Source of the DNA: an uncultured Eubacterium sp.
GTDB lineage: Bacteria; Bacillota; Clostridia; Oscillospirales; Acutalibacteraceae
DNA length: 64,000 nucleotides
NCBI GenBank assembly: GCA_944385025.1
Contig: CALWVQ010000034.1
Location: 1-64,000 of the forward strand
Direction of reading: 5' to 3'
This document shows, one piece after another, positions 26,301 to 35,449 of the stretch; position 1 is the first letter of the stretch, and the number at the start of each line of letters is the position of its first letter. The notes under the pieces were generated by a model that worked only from the letters and a program-made list of their open reading frames with translations, was not told the DNA's origin and did not search any database. The translations under genes were made by a program, and so were the position numbers.

Positions 26301-27779
26301 ATGGAGAAATATTTAATTAATCCAAATCAAAAAATCGGCAAAATAAACAAGGATATTTACGGCCATTTTTCAGAACATCTCGGCAGATGTATTTACGAGG
26401 GCATTTACGTCGGAGATAATTCTAAAATACCCAATGTAAACGGAATGAGATGTGACGTTGTTAATGCCCTTAAAGATATGGGACTTCCCGTGCTTCGTTG
26501 GCCAGGAGGCTGTTTTGCCGATGAATATCACTGGAAAGACGGAATAGGTCCTAAAGAAAGCAGAAAGAAAATGATAAATACTCATTGGGGCGGAGTAGTT
26601 GAGGATAATTCTTTCGGCACTCATGAGTATTTTGAACTTTGCAGACAACTCGGCTGCGATACATATATTAACGGAAACGTAGGCTCCGGTACTGTTCAGG
26701 AAATGAGTGAATGGGTTGAATATATGACTTCTGACGGCATTTCTCCAATGGCACAGCTTCGTAAGGAAAACGGGCAGGAAAAACCTTGGAAAATCAAGTA
26801 TTTCGGAGTCGGTAATGAGTCATGGGGATGCGGAGGCAATATGGATCCCGAATATTACGGCTGTCTTTACAAGAGGTATAACACATACTGCCGTGATTAT
26901 TCAGGAAATGAACATATAAACAGAATTGCATGCGGTCCAAACGTTGACGATTATCATTGGACTAAAGAGGTGATGGACAAAGTCAAACATCACGCACAAG
27001 GCATTTCTCTTCATTACTACACAATTCCCGGAGATACTTGGGAACATAAAGGCTCTGCAACTGATTTTGATACCAGAGAGTATTATAAAACAATCAGCAA
27101 GGCTTACAGGATGGAAGAGCTTATCAACAACCACCTTGCAGTTATGAACAGCATAAACCCTCAAAAGTGGGTAAATCTTGTAGTGGACGAATGGGGAACT
27201 TGGTATGATGTTGAGCCGGGAACAAATCCGGGATTTCTTTATCAGCAAAACACTATGAGAGACGCTATTGTTGCCGCCCTTACACTTAACATATTCAACA
27301 AACATTCTGACAGAGTTATTATGGCAAACATTGCTCAGACAGTTAATGTTCTTCAGTCCGTAATTCTCACTGACGGTGAAAAAATGGTGCTTACTCCTAC
27401 TTATCACGTCTTTAAAATGTTCAAAGACCATCAGGAAAACACTTTGCTTGGTTCATATATTACTACTGATACTATCAATAACGCTCACAGCGCTTTCCCA
27501 CAGCTTATTGAGTCAGCATCTGTAGACGAAAACGGTGTTATTTATTCAACTGTTGCTAATACAAGTGCAACTAAATCAAGCAAAATTAAATGTCAGATAG
27601 CTGATACAAAGGTATCAACCGTTAAGGCACAGATAATCACAGGAGATATTCACGATATGAATGATTTTAACAGCCCTGATGTTGTTAAAATAGTTGATTT
27701 CACTGATTTCAGACAGCTGAAAGACGGATTTACCGCAAATATTCCTCCGTGCTCTGTTGTAAAGTTTGTTATTGAGTAA
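26301..27779 (+). CDS. Alpha-L-arabinofuranosidase, GH51
   Basis: The 492-residue enzyme has the GH51 barrel with the acid/base Glu E173 in FGVGNESWG and the nucleophile E297 in VVDEWGTWY. The N-terminal [17 protein letters not shown] and [16 protein letters not shown] segments are strongly conserved in this family. A C-terminal beta domain completes it. There is no signal peptide, so it acts in the cytoplasm on imported arabino-oligosaccharides. The start is ATG 26301 with GGAGG. DUF6171 begins in its stop codon. Confidence 0.95.
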   Translation: MEKYLINPNQKIGKINKDIYGHFSEHLGRCIYEGIYVGDNSKIPNVNGMRCDVVNALKDMGLPVLRWPGGCFADEYHWKDGIGPKESRKKMINTHWGGVVEDNSFGTHEYFELCRQLGCDTYINGNVGSGTVQEMSEWVEYMTSDGISPMAQLRKENGQEKPWKIKYFGVGNESWGCGGNMDPEYYGCLYKRYNTYCRDYSGNEHINRIACGPNVDDYHWTKEVMDKVKHHAQGISLHYYTIPGDTWEHKGSATDFDTREYYKTISKAYRMEELINNHLAVMNSINPQKWVNLVVDEWGTWYDVEPGTNPGFLYQQNTMRDAIVAALTLNIFNKHSDRVIMANIAQTVNVLQSVILTDGEKMVLTPTYHVFKMFKDHQENTLLGSYITTDTINNAHSAFPQLIESASVDENGVIYSTVANTSATKSSKIKCQIADTKVSTVKAQIITGDIHDMNDFNSPDVVKIVDFTDFRQLKDGFTANIPPCSVVKFVIE

Positions 27780-28033
27780 TGCTTCACCAGTGTAAAAAAT
27801 GCCTTTTGCTTGAGGCGGGAGAGAAAAAGTCATATGAGAGCGTAACGTCTTATCTTGACAGTTTAAGCTCCGACATCAAAGTTGATGATATTGAATACAG
27901 TAAGCGCATTAAACAGTGTAAAAGATGTGAATATCTTATTTCGGGAATGTGCCTGAAATGCGGGTGCTATGTTGAAATCAGAGCAAGACTTAAAAATAAG
28001 TCCTGTGCTGACTATGATAACAGGAAATGGTAG
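27779..28033 (+). CDS. DUF6171 family zinc-binding small protein
   Basis: The 84-residue protein matches the DUF6171 pattern: an N-terminal Cys-x2-Cys, then a C-terminal cluster CKRCEYLISGMCLKCGCYVE followed by one more Cys. The Cys layout suggests structural zinc; the function is not known. It starts at the ATG overlapping the GH51 stop (TAATG), so its translation is probably coupled to GH51. RadC follows 9 bases later. Confidence 0.8.
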   Translation: MLHQCKKCLLLEAGEKKSYESVTSYLDSLSSDIKVDDIEYSKRIKQCKRCEYLISGMCLKCGCYVEIRARLKNKSCADYDNRKW

Positions 28034-28042
28034 GTAGTATAA

Positions 28043-28726
28043 TTGGATAAACTTGGGCGAGAAGGTCACAGAGGAAGAATGAGAGCTTCGTTTATAAAAA
28101 ATGAAATGGAAAATCTTCCCGACCATAACCTGCTTGAGCTGTTCATAAGCGGCGTTATTAAGCGCAAGGACGTTAAGCAGATTTCATATGATTTGTTAAA
28201 CGAGTTTGGCTCTCTTGAAAACGTATTTAACGCATCTGTTGATGATTTGATGAAAATAAACGGAGTAGGCGAGGTTCTTGCAGTTGAGCTTAGTTTGATA
28301 AGTACTCTGAACAAGCGAATCGAACGAAACAAAAATGATAATATCAAGTCTATTTCTACGATAGAGCAGGCAGTTGAATATTGTAAGAACTCTCTGTCCG
28401 GTGAAACTGTTGAAAAAGTATTGATGATAACGCTGGACGACAAAGGCAGGCTTTTGGGAAGTCATATTATCAGTAAAGGCACAGTTAACGAAAGTTATAT
28501 CAGTAAAAGAGACGCGGTTAAACTTGCTCTAAAGGATAATGCAACTAATGTAATAATTTCCCACAATCATCCAAACTCAAATTCATCTCCTTCGGCGGCT
28601 GACATAGATATGACAATCAGCTTTAAAAAATTATTTAGAGATGTGGGAATTCATTTGCTTGATCACATTATAGTTGGCGAAAAAGATATAAGTCTTGTGT
28701 TAAAATCAGAAATATTTTCTGAATAG
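28043..28726 (+). CDS. radC: RadC/JAB domain protein
   Basis: The 227-residue protein has a UPF0758/RadC layout. It begins GREGHRGRMRASF, has a helix-hairpin-helix region (MKINGVGEVLAVELSLI), and a JAMM metallohydrolase domain with H174-x-H176-P and D187. The motif reads HNHPNSNSSPS where most members have HPSG. Despite the name, a direct repair role for RadC is not established. The start is TTG at 28043 with a weak AGGTAG upstream. It follows DUF6171 closely and may share the GH51 transcript. Confidence 0.88.
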   Translation: MDKLGREGHRGRMRASFIKNEMENLPDHNLLELFISGVIKRKDVKQISYDLLNEFGSLENVFNASVDDLMKINGVGEVLAVELSLISTLNKRIERNKNDNIKSISTIEQAVEYCKNSLSGETVEKVLMITLDDKGRLLGSHIISKGTVNESYISKRDAVKLALKDNATNVIISHNHPNSNSSPSAADIDMTISFKKLFRDVGIHLLDHIIVGEKDISLVLKSEIFSE

Positions 28727-28734
28727 ATATAATT

Positions 28735-28748
28735 TTGTATTGATACAA
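28735..28748. promoter_or_regulatory. Palindrome overlapping a possible promoter before the PTS-like gene
   Basis: TTGTAT-TG-ATACAA is a perfect 6+6 inverted repeat. It contains TTGATA (28740-28745), which with TAATTA at 28762-28767 could be a sigma-A promoter. Transcription would then start close to the ATG at 28772. TTGTAT recurs at 28768-28773. Confidence 0.4.
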
Positions 28749-28771
28749 TAATTTTTGCGCATAATTATTGT

Positions 28772-30046
28772 ATGAAGATTTATGAAAATTTTAACAAAAT
28801 ACAAAATTGTTTAATAATACCCATAATCGCAGGCAGTGTTTTTATTTCTTTGGGCGAAATACTGCTTATAATAGGACAAAACACAGGCGGCGGAGTGAAA
28901 ACAGCTTTGATAGATTTTTCACAGTTGTTGTTCGCTCTGTTGCCTTATGCTTTCTGCTATTATTTTTCAGTATGTGCAAATAAGGGCAAACGGTGGTTAA
29001 TGGGCTCTTGGTCCGTTCTCTGTCTTGCACTTTTTTTAACTGCTTATAAAACTGTGTGCGGCGGCAAAAGTTCTGTGCTTTTCGGTCTTATTGTAGGATT
29101 TACGGTGTGGTTTTGCCGAAAATATTTTGATAATAAATTTGTTTTTGCAGGCATATCTGCATTTATGTCGCTGCTTTTCGGTTTGGCTCTCGGCTACGCA
29201 TATGATTTATTTACTGACATAAATATGTCTCTGAGTTCTTTTATTAGCGGAAAAGGTATTTTTTCTTCTGCTCTTTTTGCAGTTTTTAAAACCGTTTACG
29301 ATTTGTTTGACAGTAGTAATTTTGCTGAAATGTTTTTCTATAAAAGCTACGGCGGCACAATGTTTGTTAATGATCAGATAATAACGGGCGTAAAGGATTT
29401 ATTTGCTGAAAATCAGGCTTTAAGAGAAGTGTCAACATATTTGTCAGGGCATTATTATCTTTTATTTTCTGTTTTCGGCGTTTGTATCGGTATGATGTCA
29501 AATCTCAAGGGTATACAGAAAATTGCTTTGATTTTTGCAGGCGTTGGTATGATTATATCAGGAAACCCGGTAGTAGCATTCATTTTCTTATTTCTTGAAA
29601 GCCCCGCAATTTTTATTTCAGTTATCATTATTTCTGTTCTTGCATATGTCAGTGCTTGTGTTATAAACGTCGGCGCCGGTTACTTGTTTGACGGCGGTAT
29701 AGTTGAATATTTTATTTATCCTTCAAACAAAGTTTATTTGATTGCAGGAAGTATCGTTTTTCTTGCCATAGGTTTTTTTGTATATAAATACTGTTATGAA
29801 AGATACGGCATTTCCGATTGTTATAACATTTATGTTCCGTCAAGGCTTCAAAGCGTTGTTGATGCTTTGGGTGGAGTAAAAAATATCATTAGATTTAAAG
29901 ATGATTATGTTGAAGTACGCAACTCACAGCTGATTAATAATCTGTCTTTTGAATGTGAGATAAATGAAAATACCATTAAATCTGACAGTGAGACGTTTAA
30001 AGAATTGAAGGAGTATTTTGATGAAGATAAGGGAAGAACTTTTTAA
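28772..30046 (+). CDS. Degenerate PTS glucose-family EIICB-like membrane protein
   Basis: The 424-residue protein aligns by eye along its length with EIIC-EIIB of the glucose/N-acetylglucosamine PTS family. The N-terminus reads FNKIQNCLIIPIIAGS for the usual lgkal-lPi-lpaaGlL. A later LPYAFCYYFSVC segment matches LPLiFAiGvA, and FLESPAIF stands where GITEPIEF is expected. The C-terminus ends with an EIIB-like domain containing DALGGVKNI. The EIIB Cys that carries the phosphate is replaced by Tyr (Y379 in KDDYVEVR), and the GLHH substrate motif is not found. It therefore cannot phosphorylate by the normal route and may be a sensor or a non-PTS carrier. No Shine-Dalgarno sequence precedes the ATG. 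It overlaps the AlkD gene by 26 bases. Confidence 0.7.
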   Translation: MKIYENFNKIQNCLIIPIIAGSVFISLGEILLIIGQNTGGGVKTALIDFSQLLFALLPYAFCYYFSVCANKGKRWLMGSWSVLCLALFLTAYKTVCGGKSSVLFGLIVGFTVWFCRKYFDNKFVFAGISAFMSLLFGLALGYAYDLFTDINMSLSSFISGKGIFSSALFAVFKTVYDLFDSSNFAEMFFYKSYGGTMFVNDQIITGVKDLFAENQALREVSTYLSGHYYLLFSVFGVCIGMMSNLKGIQKIALIFAGVGMIISGNPVVAFIFLFLESPAIFISVIIISVLAYVSACVINVGAGYLFDGGIVEYFIYPSNKVYLIAGSIVFLAIGFFVYKYCYERYGISDCYNIYVPSRLQSVVDALGGVKNIIRFKDDYVEVRNSQLINNLSFECEINENTIKSDSETFKELKEYFDEDKGRTF

Positions 30047-30695
30047 AGAGCAGGATTTAAATTATAAATCGTTTCACAAAAAATTAGTACCCGATTTAGA
30101 CGAAGATAAAATAATCGGTGTAAGAGTACCTGTGCTTCGTAAGATTGCTAAACAGGCGGAGAAAGAAGGCGCGGTAATTCAAAATCCTTACTACTATGAA
30201 GAATTTATGATTAAGGGATTGATGATCGGATACTCCAAGTCAGAGCTGAGTGAAAAAATAAAACGGCTTGAAGAATTTGTCGGACTCATTGACAACTGGG
30301 CTGTTTGTGACGGTTGCTGTTCAAATCTTAAATTTACCGAAAAAAACAGAGAAATAATGCTGGACTTTATTTCTCACTACATAAATAAAAGTCAGTTTGA
30401 AACGCGCTTTGCAGTTGTGATGCTTATGTCGTATTATCTCTGCGATGAGTATATTGACAAGGCACTTGAACTTATGCTTACTGTTAATTTCGGCGAATAT
30501 TATTCAGATATGGCTGTTGCTTGGGCGCTGGCAAGTGCAATGGTTAATTATCCCGAAAAGGTACTCGCCATAATTGAAGGCAATAAATTGCCTGTATGGG
30601 TACACAATAAAACAATTCAAAAATGCCGTGAATCATACAGAATTACTAAAGAGATGAAATCATATCTGAATACGCTTAAAAGAAAGGCAGTTTGA
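30021..30695 (+). CDS. DNA alkylation repair protein (AlkD-like HEAT-repeat glycosylase family)
   Basis: The 224-residue, all-helical protein has the AlkD-family start (KIREELFKEQDLNYKSFHKK, then VRVPVLRKIAK). It also has conserved LIDNWAVCD and AVVMLMSYYL segments of the HEAT-like repeats. AlkD enzymes remove bulky or cationic alkylated bases without flipping them out. The start ATG 30021 has AAGGAG 7 bases upstream. It begins inside the end of the PTS-like gene, so the two are translated from one message. The stop lies inside the terminator hairpin. Confidence 0.88.
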   Translation: MKIREELFKEQDLNYKSFHKKLVPDLDEDKIIGVRVPVLRKIAKQAEKEGAVIQNPYYYEEFMIKGLMIGYSKSELSEKIKRLEEFVGLIDNWAVCDGCCSNLKFTEKNREIMLDFISHYINKSQFETRFAVVMLMSYYLCDEYIDKALELMLTVNFGEYYSDMAVAWALASAMVNYPEKVLAIIEGNKLPVWVHNKTIQKCRESYRITKEMKSYLNTLKRKAV

Positions 30696-30710
30696 TGACT
30701 GCCTTTTATA
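30683..30710 (+). terminator. Terminator after the alkD-like gene
   Basis: AAAGGCAGT (30683-30691) and ACTGCCTTT (30698-30706) form a 9-bp stem followed by TATAAT. The T run is short, so strength is uncertain. Confidence 0.6.
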
Positions 30711-30756
30711 ATTGTAAATATATTATGAATATTGTAAATAAACTGTTAACAAAACA

Positions 30757-30785
30757 TTGACCCTGCAAATTTTATTATATATAAT
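30757..30785 (+). promoter_or_regulatory. Sigma-A promoter for the yicC-to-thiN block
   Basis: TTGACC (30757-30762) and TATAAT (30780-30785) are 17 bases apart, 26 bases before the yicC ATG. No clear terminator is seen between here and 43882, so this may drive a very long operon. Confidence 0.8.
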
Positions 30786-30811
30786 TGAAACATTAAGACA
30801 GGAGGGGTTAT

Positions 30812-31690
30812 ATGGTTAAGTCGATGACAGGCTTTGGCAGAGCCGTTGAAGAAATTGACGGATACATAATTACTGTTGAATTAAAGTCTGTGAATCACAG
30901 ATATTTTGAATTTAATTTGCGCTGTCCCAGACAGTATGGATTTATTGAGGATAAAATAAAATCATTTGTAAATTCACGCGTTTCCCGCGGTAAAGTTGAA
31001 TGTTATGTGGGAATTGAGGCGCTTAACACTGAATCTTGTGAAGTAGTTGTTAACAATACTTTAGCCTCTGCTTACATTAAAGCAATAGGCGAAATCAGTG
31101 ACAACTATTCTCTGAAAAATGATTTGTCTGCTGTGACTGTTTCACGTTTTCCTGAAGTTCTTGTTGTTAAAAAAGCTGAAGAGGACGAAGAAAAAATTTG
31201 GAATATGGTCAAAGGCGTTACTGATACTGCCATTGATAAATTTATTGAAATGCGTGAAACCGAAGGCAAAAAAATGTACGATGATGTTTATTCACGTACC
31301 TGCACTATTCTTGAAACAGTTTCTTTTATCGAAGAGCGCTCGCCTCAGACTGTTAAAGAATATAACGACAAGCTTGTGGAAAGAGTGCACGAGCTTATCG
31401 GCGACGTGTCTCTTGACGAAGGAAGAATTATTCAGGAAGTTGCTCTGTTTGCGGATAAGGTTGCCGTTGCGGAGGAAACAGTCAGACTTCGCTCTCATAT
31501 TGAGCAGTTAAGGGAATTTTTAAATTCTGACAATGAAATCGGCAGAAAGATGGATTTTCTTGTTCAGGAAATAAACCGCGAAACAAACACTATCGGTTCA
31601 AAATGCAGCGACGTTCAAATTGCACGTAAGGTTGTAGATATGAAATCCGAAATCGAAAAGATCAGAGAACAGATACAGAATATTGAGTGA
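30812..31690 (+). CDS. yicC: YicC family protein (endoribonuclease)
   Basis: The 292-residue protein begins MVKSMTGFGRA and ends in the DUF1732 helical domain (GRKMDFLVQEINRETNTIGSK). Members of the family have been shown to be endoribonucleases; the conserved C-terminal Asp/Glu/Arg residues are present. It starts at ATG 30812 with AGGAGGGG. As in Bacillus subtilis yloC, it heads the remA-gmk-rpoZ cluster. Confidence 0.93.
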   Translation: MVKSMTGFGRAVEEIDGYIITVELKSVNHRYFEFNLRCPRQYGFIEDKIKSFVNSRVSRGKVECYVGIEALNTESCEVVVNNTLASAYIKAIGEISDNYSLKNDLSAVTVSRFPEVLVVKKAEEDEEKIWNMVKGVTDTAIDKFIEMRETEGKKMYDDVYSRTCTILETVSFIEERSPQTVKEYNDKLVERVHELIGDVSLDEGRIIQEVALFADKVAVAEETVRLRSHIEQLREFLNSDNEIGRKMDFLVQEINRETNTIGSKCSDVQIARKVVDMKSEIEKIREQIQNIE

Positions 31691-31693
31691 GTC

Positions 31694-31951
31694 ATGAAAT
31701 TAGTAAATATAGGATTTGGCAATATGGTTAATGCTGATAGGGTTATTTCCGTGGTTTCTCCCGAATCAGCCCCGATAAAGAAAATAATACGAGAGAGCAA
31801 GAAAAACTCTACGCTTATAGATGCCACCCACGGCAGAAAAACTATGAGCGTTATTATCACCGACAGCGACAATGTTGTTCTTTCGTATATGGACTTAAAA
31901 CAAATTGCGGCAAAATTCGGTGTGGAGGTGGATACGGATGGCGTCGAATAA
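31694..31951 (+). CDS. remA: RemA-like DNA-binding regulator (DUF370)
   Basis: The 85-residue protein has the full DUF370 signature: NIGFGNMVNADRVISVVSPES, then SKKNSTLIDATHGRK. RemA in Bacillus subtilis is a ring-forming DNA-binding protein that activates matrix and osmoprotection genes. Here its position between yicC and gmk is the conserved one. It overlaps gmk by 14 bases. Confidence 0.92.
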   Translation: MKLVNIGFGNMVNADRVISVVSPESAPIKKIIRESKKNSTLIDATHGRKTMSVIITDSDNVVLSYMDLKQIAAKFGVEVDTDGVE

Positions 31952-32525
31952 CGGTTTACTTGTAATAATGTCCGCTCCAAGCGGATGCGGTAAAGACACT
32001 GTTTTTAAAGAACTTGTAAAAAAACGCGATGACGTTGTAGAATCTGTTTCCGCAACTACAAGAAAGCCCAGAGAAGGCGAAGTTGACGGCGTTAATTATT
32101 TTTTCCTTACAAAAGACAAGTTCGAAAAGATGATTAAGAATAACGGATTTCTGGAGTATGCCAACTATAACGGCAACTATTACGGCACACCTGTTAAGGG
32201 AGTTCAAAAAGCTATTGAAGAGGGTAAGGTCTGTTTCCTCATAATTGAGGTTCAAGGCGCCCAGAAAGTTATGAAAATGTTCCCCGATAACTGTGTTTCA
32301 ATTTTTCTTTTGCCCCCGAGTCTTGATGTATTAGAACAAAGGCTAAGAAAAAGAGATTCCGACGGTGAGGAAATGATAAAACAGCGCCTTGACATTGCTA
32401 ATATTGAAATGTCATATAAGGACAAATACACATATCAAATTGTAAACGATGATATTGACGTTTGCGTTAATGATATAGATAAAATAATAAGCCAAGAGCT
32501 TGATAAAAGAAAATCAATTAACTAA
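31938..32525 (+). CDS. gmk: Guanylate kinase
   Basis: The enzyme phosphorylates GMP to GDP. The 195-residue protein has the P-loop SAPSGCGKDT, the GMP-binding SATTRKPREGEVDGVNYFF and the EYANYNGNYYGTP segment. The start is ATG 31938, 9 bases after GGAGG; a longer frame from 31905 would read through remA without a ribosome binding site. It is in the usual place before rpoZ. Confidence 0.96.
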   Translation: MASNNGLLVIMSAPSGCGKDTVFKELVKKRDDVVESVSATTRKPREGEVDGVNYFFLTKDKFEKMIKNNGFLEYANYNGNYYGTPVKGVQKAIEEGKVCFLIIEVQGAQKVMKMFPDNCVSIFLLPPSLDVLEQRLRKRDSDGEEMIKQRLDIANIEMSYKDKYTYQIVNDDIDVCVNDIDKIISQELDKRKSIN

Positions 32526-32539
32526 AGGAGATATTTATT

Positions 32540-32749
32540 ATGTTTAATCCGGATTTAAAAGAGTTATTAAAGGACTGCAACAGTCGTTACAGCCTTGTTG
32601 TAGGTACAGCTAAAAGAGCAAGACAAATCAGACAGGAAGCAATTGATAACGATGAGCATATTGATGTTAAAACAGTTTCAGTTGCTATTGATGAAATACT
32701 TGAAGGCAAGTATGTAGTTGAGGAGCCTGACGAGCTTAAGTCAAAATAA
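32540..32749 (+). CDS. rpoZ: DNA-directed RNA polymerase omega subunit
   Basis: The 69-residue protein has the omega core: SRYSLVVGTAKRARQI, then VAIDEILEGKYVV. It helps RNA polymerase assembly. AAAGGAG precedes the ATG, and the stop overlaps the priA start (TAATG). The length is normal for clostridial omega. Confidence 0.93.
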   Translation: MFNPDLKELLKDCNSRYSLVVGTAKRARQIRQEAIDNDEHIDVKTVSVAIDEILEGKYVVEEPDELKSK

Positions 32750-34968
32750 TGAACAGAATAATAGCGACAGTTGCTGTTGAAAAAACATTTTTCAGTCCTG
32801 ACAGCGACTATGATTACTATGTTCCTCAAAGCCTTGAAAAAGAAATCAAAGTGGGTTCTTTTGTTAAAGTTCCTTTCGGTAACTCAAGCAAATTAAGAAG
32901 CGGAGTTGTGCTGAAGATTTATACAGGTATTAACTCCAAACTTAAAGAAATTTCTGCTGTTGTTACTGATGTTCCTCCTTTAAGCGAGGAAATGATTAAT
33001 CTGGCACTCTGGCTTAAAGAGAGGTGCTTTTGCACAACATATGACTGTTTAAGACAGATGATGCCCAGAGGAATGGGTAAGGTTGGAGACGCATCATTCA
33101 GGGTAGCGCGTCTTCTCATTGAACGTGAGGAGGATTTGCCCAAACTTACGCCAAAACAGGAAAGCGTGGTTAATCTTTTGTTTGACGCCGGCAGCGCTGA
33201 CGTTAATGAGATTTGCGAGTTTTGCGGCGTAGGTGTCGGTGTTTTAAAAAATCTTGAAAAATACGGCGTTATTTCAATTGATAAAGTTGAAAAGTACAGG
33301 ACGCCTTATAAAGCCGATAAGTCTGTTTGCAGGGACGAGATTGTCCTTACAAATCAGCAGAATAATGCTTTTTCTGTATACAAGAAAATGCTTGATAGCG
33401 ATGGCGGGATTGGATTGCTTTTCGGTGTTACAGGCAGCGGAAAAACACAGGTATATCTTAAACTCATTGACGAGGCTTTAAAAAATGATAATGATGTTAT
33501 CGTTTTAATTCCTGAAATAGGTCTCACTTCTCAGGTTATATCGATTTTTTACAGACGATATGGTGATAAAGTAGCTGTTTTACACAGCGGTTTGTCACTT
33601 GGGGAGAGAAATGATGAGTATAAGAGAGCAGACAGGGGCGAAGCAAAAATAATTGTCGGTACACGCAGTGCTGTTTTTGCTCCGGTTCACAATCTTGGAC
33701 TCATTGTAATGGATGAGGAACAGGAAAGTACTTATAAAAGTGAGCGCACACCCCGATATAACGCAAAGGATGTTGCCAAATTCAGATGTAAGTACAATAA
33801 AGCTTTGTTCCTTATGACGTCTGCTACGCCAAGTATTGAAGCTTATACAAACGCTGTCAAAAATAAGTATACTCTATGTGAGATTGACGAGCGTTACGGA
33901 AACGCCGTTTTGCCCCGTGTAATTACGGTGGATATGAAAAATGAACTAAAAAACGGCAACAAAACCCCAATTTCACAAAAACTCAAAGAGCTTCTTGTTG
34001 AAACTATTGCCAATAATAAGCAGGCAATACTTTTAATTAATAGAAGAGGGTATAATACTTTTGTTGCCTGCTGTGACTGCGGACACGTAATCACCTGTCC
34101 GAATTGTTCAATTTCATTAACGTATCACAGCTATAATAACCGTCTTACCTGTCACTACTGTGGTTATACAAAGAATCTTGATGTTAAATGTAATGAGTGC
34201 GGCAGTGATAACATTAGGTATTCGGGATACGGTACACAGCGTATTGAAGATGAACTGAACGCGCTGCTTCCTGACGCAAAAATATTGAGAATGGACGCTG
34301 ACACCACTTCTGCTAAGTTCAGTCACGATAATATGTTTAAGGCTTTCAAAAATCACGAATATGACGTTTTAATAGGAACGCAGATGATTGCGAAAGGTCT
34401 TGATTTTCCCGACGTAACACTTGTAGGTGTTGTAAATGCTGATAATTCTCTTTATGATGAGAATTATAACAGTGCAGAACGCAGTTTTGATTTAATAACA
34501 CAGGTTATTGGCAGAAGCGGGCGCAGGGATAATAACGGAGTTGCGGTTATCCAGACAATAAATCCCCAAAATTCCACTATTGAATATGCTTCAATGCAGG
34601 ATTATAAGGGGTTTTATGATACTGAAATTGAACTTAGAAAGGCGCTTATTTATCCGCCGTACTGTGATTTGATTTCCGTGTCTTTTACGGGTGAAAATGA
34701 AAGCAAAGTGGGTCTTTGTTCCAAAGAGTTTTTGACAATACTTAAAGATCTTAACTCTGATAATCAGCATAAGCTGATTGTGTTAGGTCCGAGTCCTGCA
34801 AAAATTGCAAAGCTTAACAGCGAATACAGGTACAGACTTACCGTAAAATGTAAATATTCAAAAAATACTCATAATTTATTTAATGAAATACAAAAAAAGA
34901 TAAGTAAAATGAAAGAGTATAAGGATGTTTCTGTCAGCATTGATTTAAACCCTTATAATCTTAATTAG
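32749..34968 (+). CDS. priA: Primosomal protein N' (replication restart helicase PriA)
   Basis: The 739-residue helicase has an N-terminal DNA-binding domain, the Walker A GVTGSGKTQVY, and a DEEQ box. The four Cys pairs of the zinc module between helicase motifs are present (CCDCGHVITCPNC and CHYCGY...CNECG). It reloads the replisome at stalled forks. In Bacillus subtilis coaBC lies between rpoZ and priA; here rpoZ and priA overlap directly. Confidence 0.96.
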   Translation: MNRIIATVAVEKTFFSPDSDYDYYVPQSLEKEIKVGSFVKVPFGNSSKLRSGVVLKIYTGINSKLKEISAVVTDVPPLSEEMINLALWLKERCFCTTYDCLRQMMPRGMGKVGDASFRVARLLIEREEDLPKLTPKQESVVNLLFDAGSADVNEICEFCGVGVGVLKNLEKYGVISIDKVEKYRTPYKADKSVCRDEIVLTNQQNNAFSVYKKMLDSDGGIGLLFGVTGSGKTQVYLKLIDEALKNDNDVIVLIPEIGLTSQVISIFYRRYGDKVAVLHSGLSLGERNDEYKRADRGEAKIIVGTRSAVFAPVHNLGLIVMDEEQESTYKSERTPRYNAKDVAKFRCKYNKALFLMTSATPSIEAYTNAVKNKYTLCEIDERYGNAVLPRVITVDMKNELKNGNKTPISQKLKELLVETIANNKQAILLINRRGYNTFVACCDCGHVITCPNCSISLTYHSYNNRLTCHYCGYTKNLDVKCNECGSDNIRYSGYGTQRIEDELNALLPDAKILRMDADTTSAKFSHDNMFKAFKNHEYDVLIGTQMIAKGLDFPDVTLVGVVNADNSLYDENYNSAERSFDLITQVIGRSGRRDNNGVAVIQTINPQNSTIEYASMQDYKGFYDTEIELRKALIYPPYCDLISVSFTGENESKVGLCSKEFLTILKDLNSDNQHKLIVLGPSPAKIAKLNSEYRYRLTVKCKYSKNTHNLFNEIQKKISKMKEYKDVSVSIDLNPYNLN

Positions 34969-34979
34969 GAGAATATAAA

Positions 34980-35432
34980 ATGGCACTTAGAAATATTGTT
35001 AAATTAGGTGACCCTATATTAAACAAAACAAGCCGTCAGGTAGATAAATTTGACGACAGGCTTTCTACGCTTATTGATGATATGAAAGAAACTATGTACC
35101 AGGAAAACGGCGTAGGACTTGCCGCTGTTCAGGTTGGTATACTTAAGCGCGTTGTTGTTATCGACGTTGGAGACGGTATGATGGAGCTTGTTAATCCTGA
35201 AATTACCGATAAATCAGGCGAACAGCGTGAAATCGAAGGATGTCTTTCTCTGCCGGGAAAAAGCGGAGTTACCCTCAGACCAATGAAAGTTCAGGTTAAA
35301 GCACAGGACAGAAACGGCAAATGGCACATTTATACAGGTGAGGGTCTTAAGGCAAGAGCATTCTGCCACGAGATAGACCATCTTGACGGAATTCTTTTTA
35401 CATCTAAAGTAATTAAAGACGTTCAAAACTGA
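34980..35432 (+). CDS. def: Peptide deformylase
   Basis: Def removes the formyl group from nascent proteins. The 150-residue enzyme has all three motifs: GVGLAAVQVG, EGCLSLPG (metal Cys) and HEIDHLDG (metal His pair and catalytic Glu). The start has TAGGAG upstream. fmt follows, so formylation and deformylation genes are together as usual. Confidence 0.96.
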   Translation: MALRNIVKLGDPILNKTSRQVDKFDDRLSTLIDDMKETMYQENGVGLAAVQVGILKRVVVIDVGDGMMELVNPEITDKSGEQREIEGCLSLPGKSGVTLRPMKVQVKAQDRNGKWHIYTGEGLKARAFCHEIDHLDGILFTSKVIKDVQN

Positions 35433-35449
35433 TACCGATTGGAGACAAA

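Noticed and set aside
26901..27431. 176-codon minus-strand frame inside the GH51 gene
   Set aside because: Antisense shadow; the GH51 frame is complete with catalytic residues.
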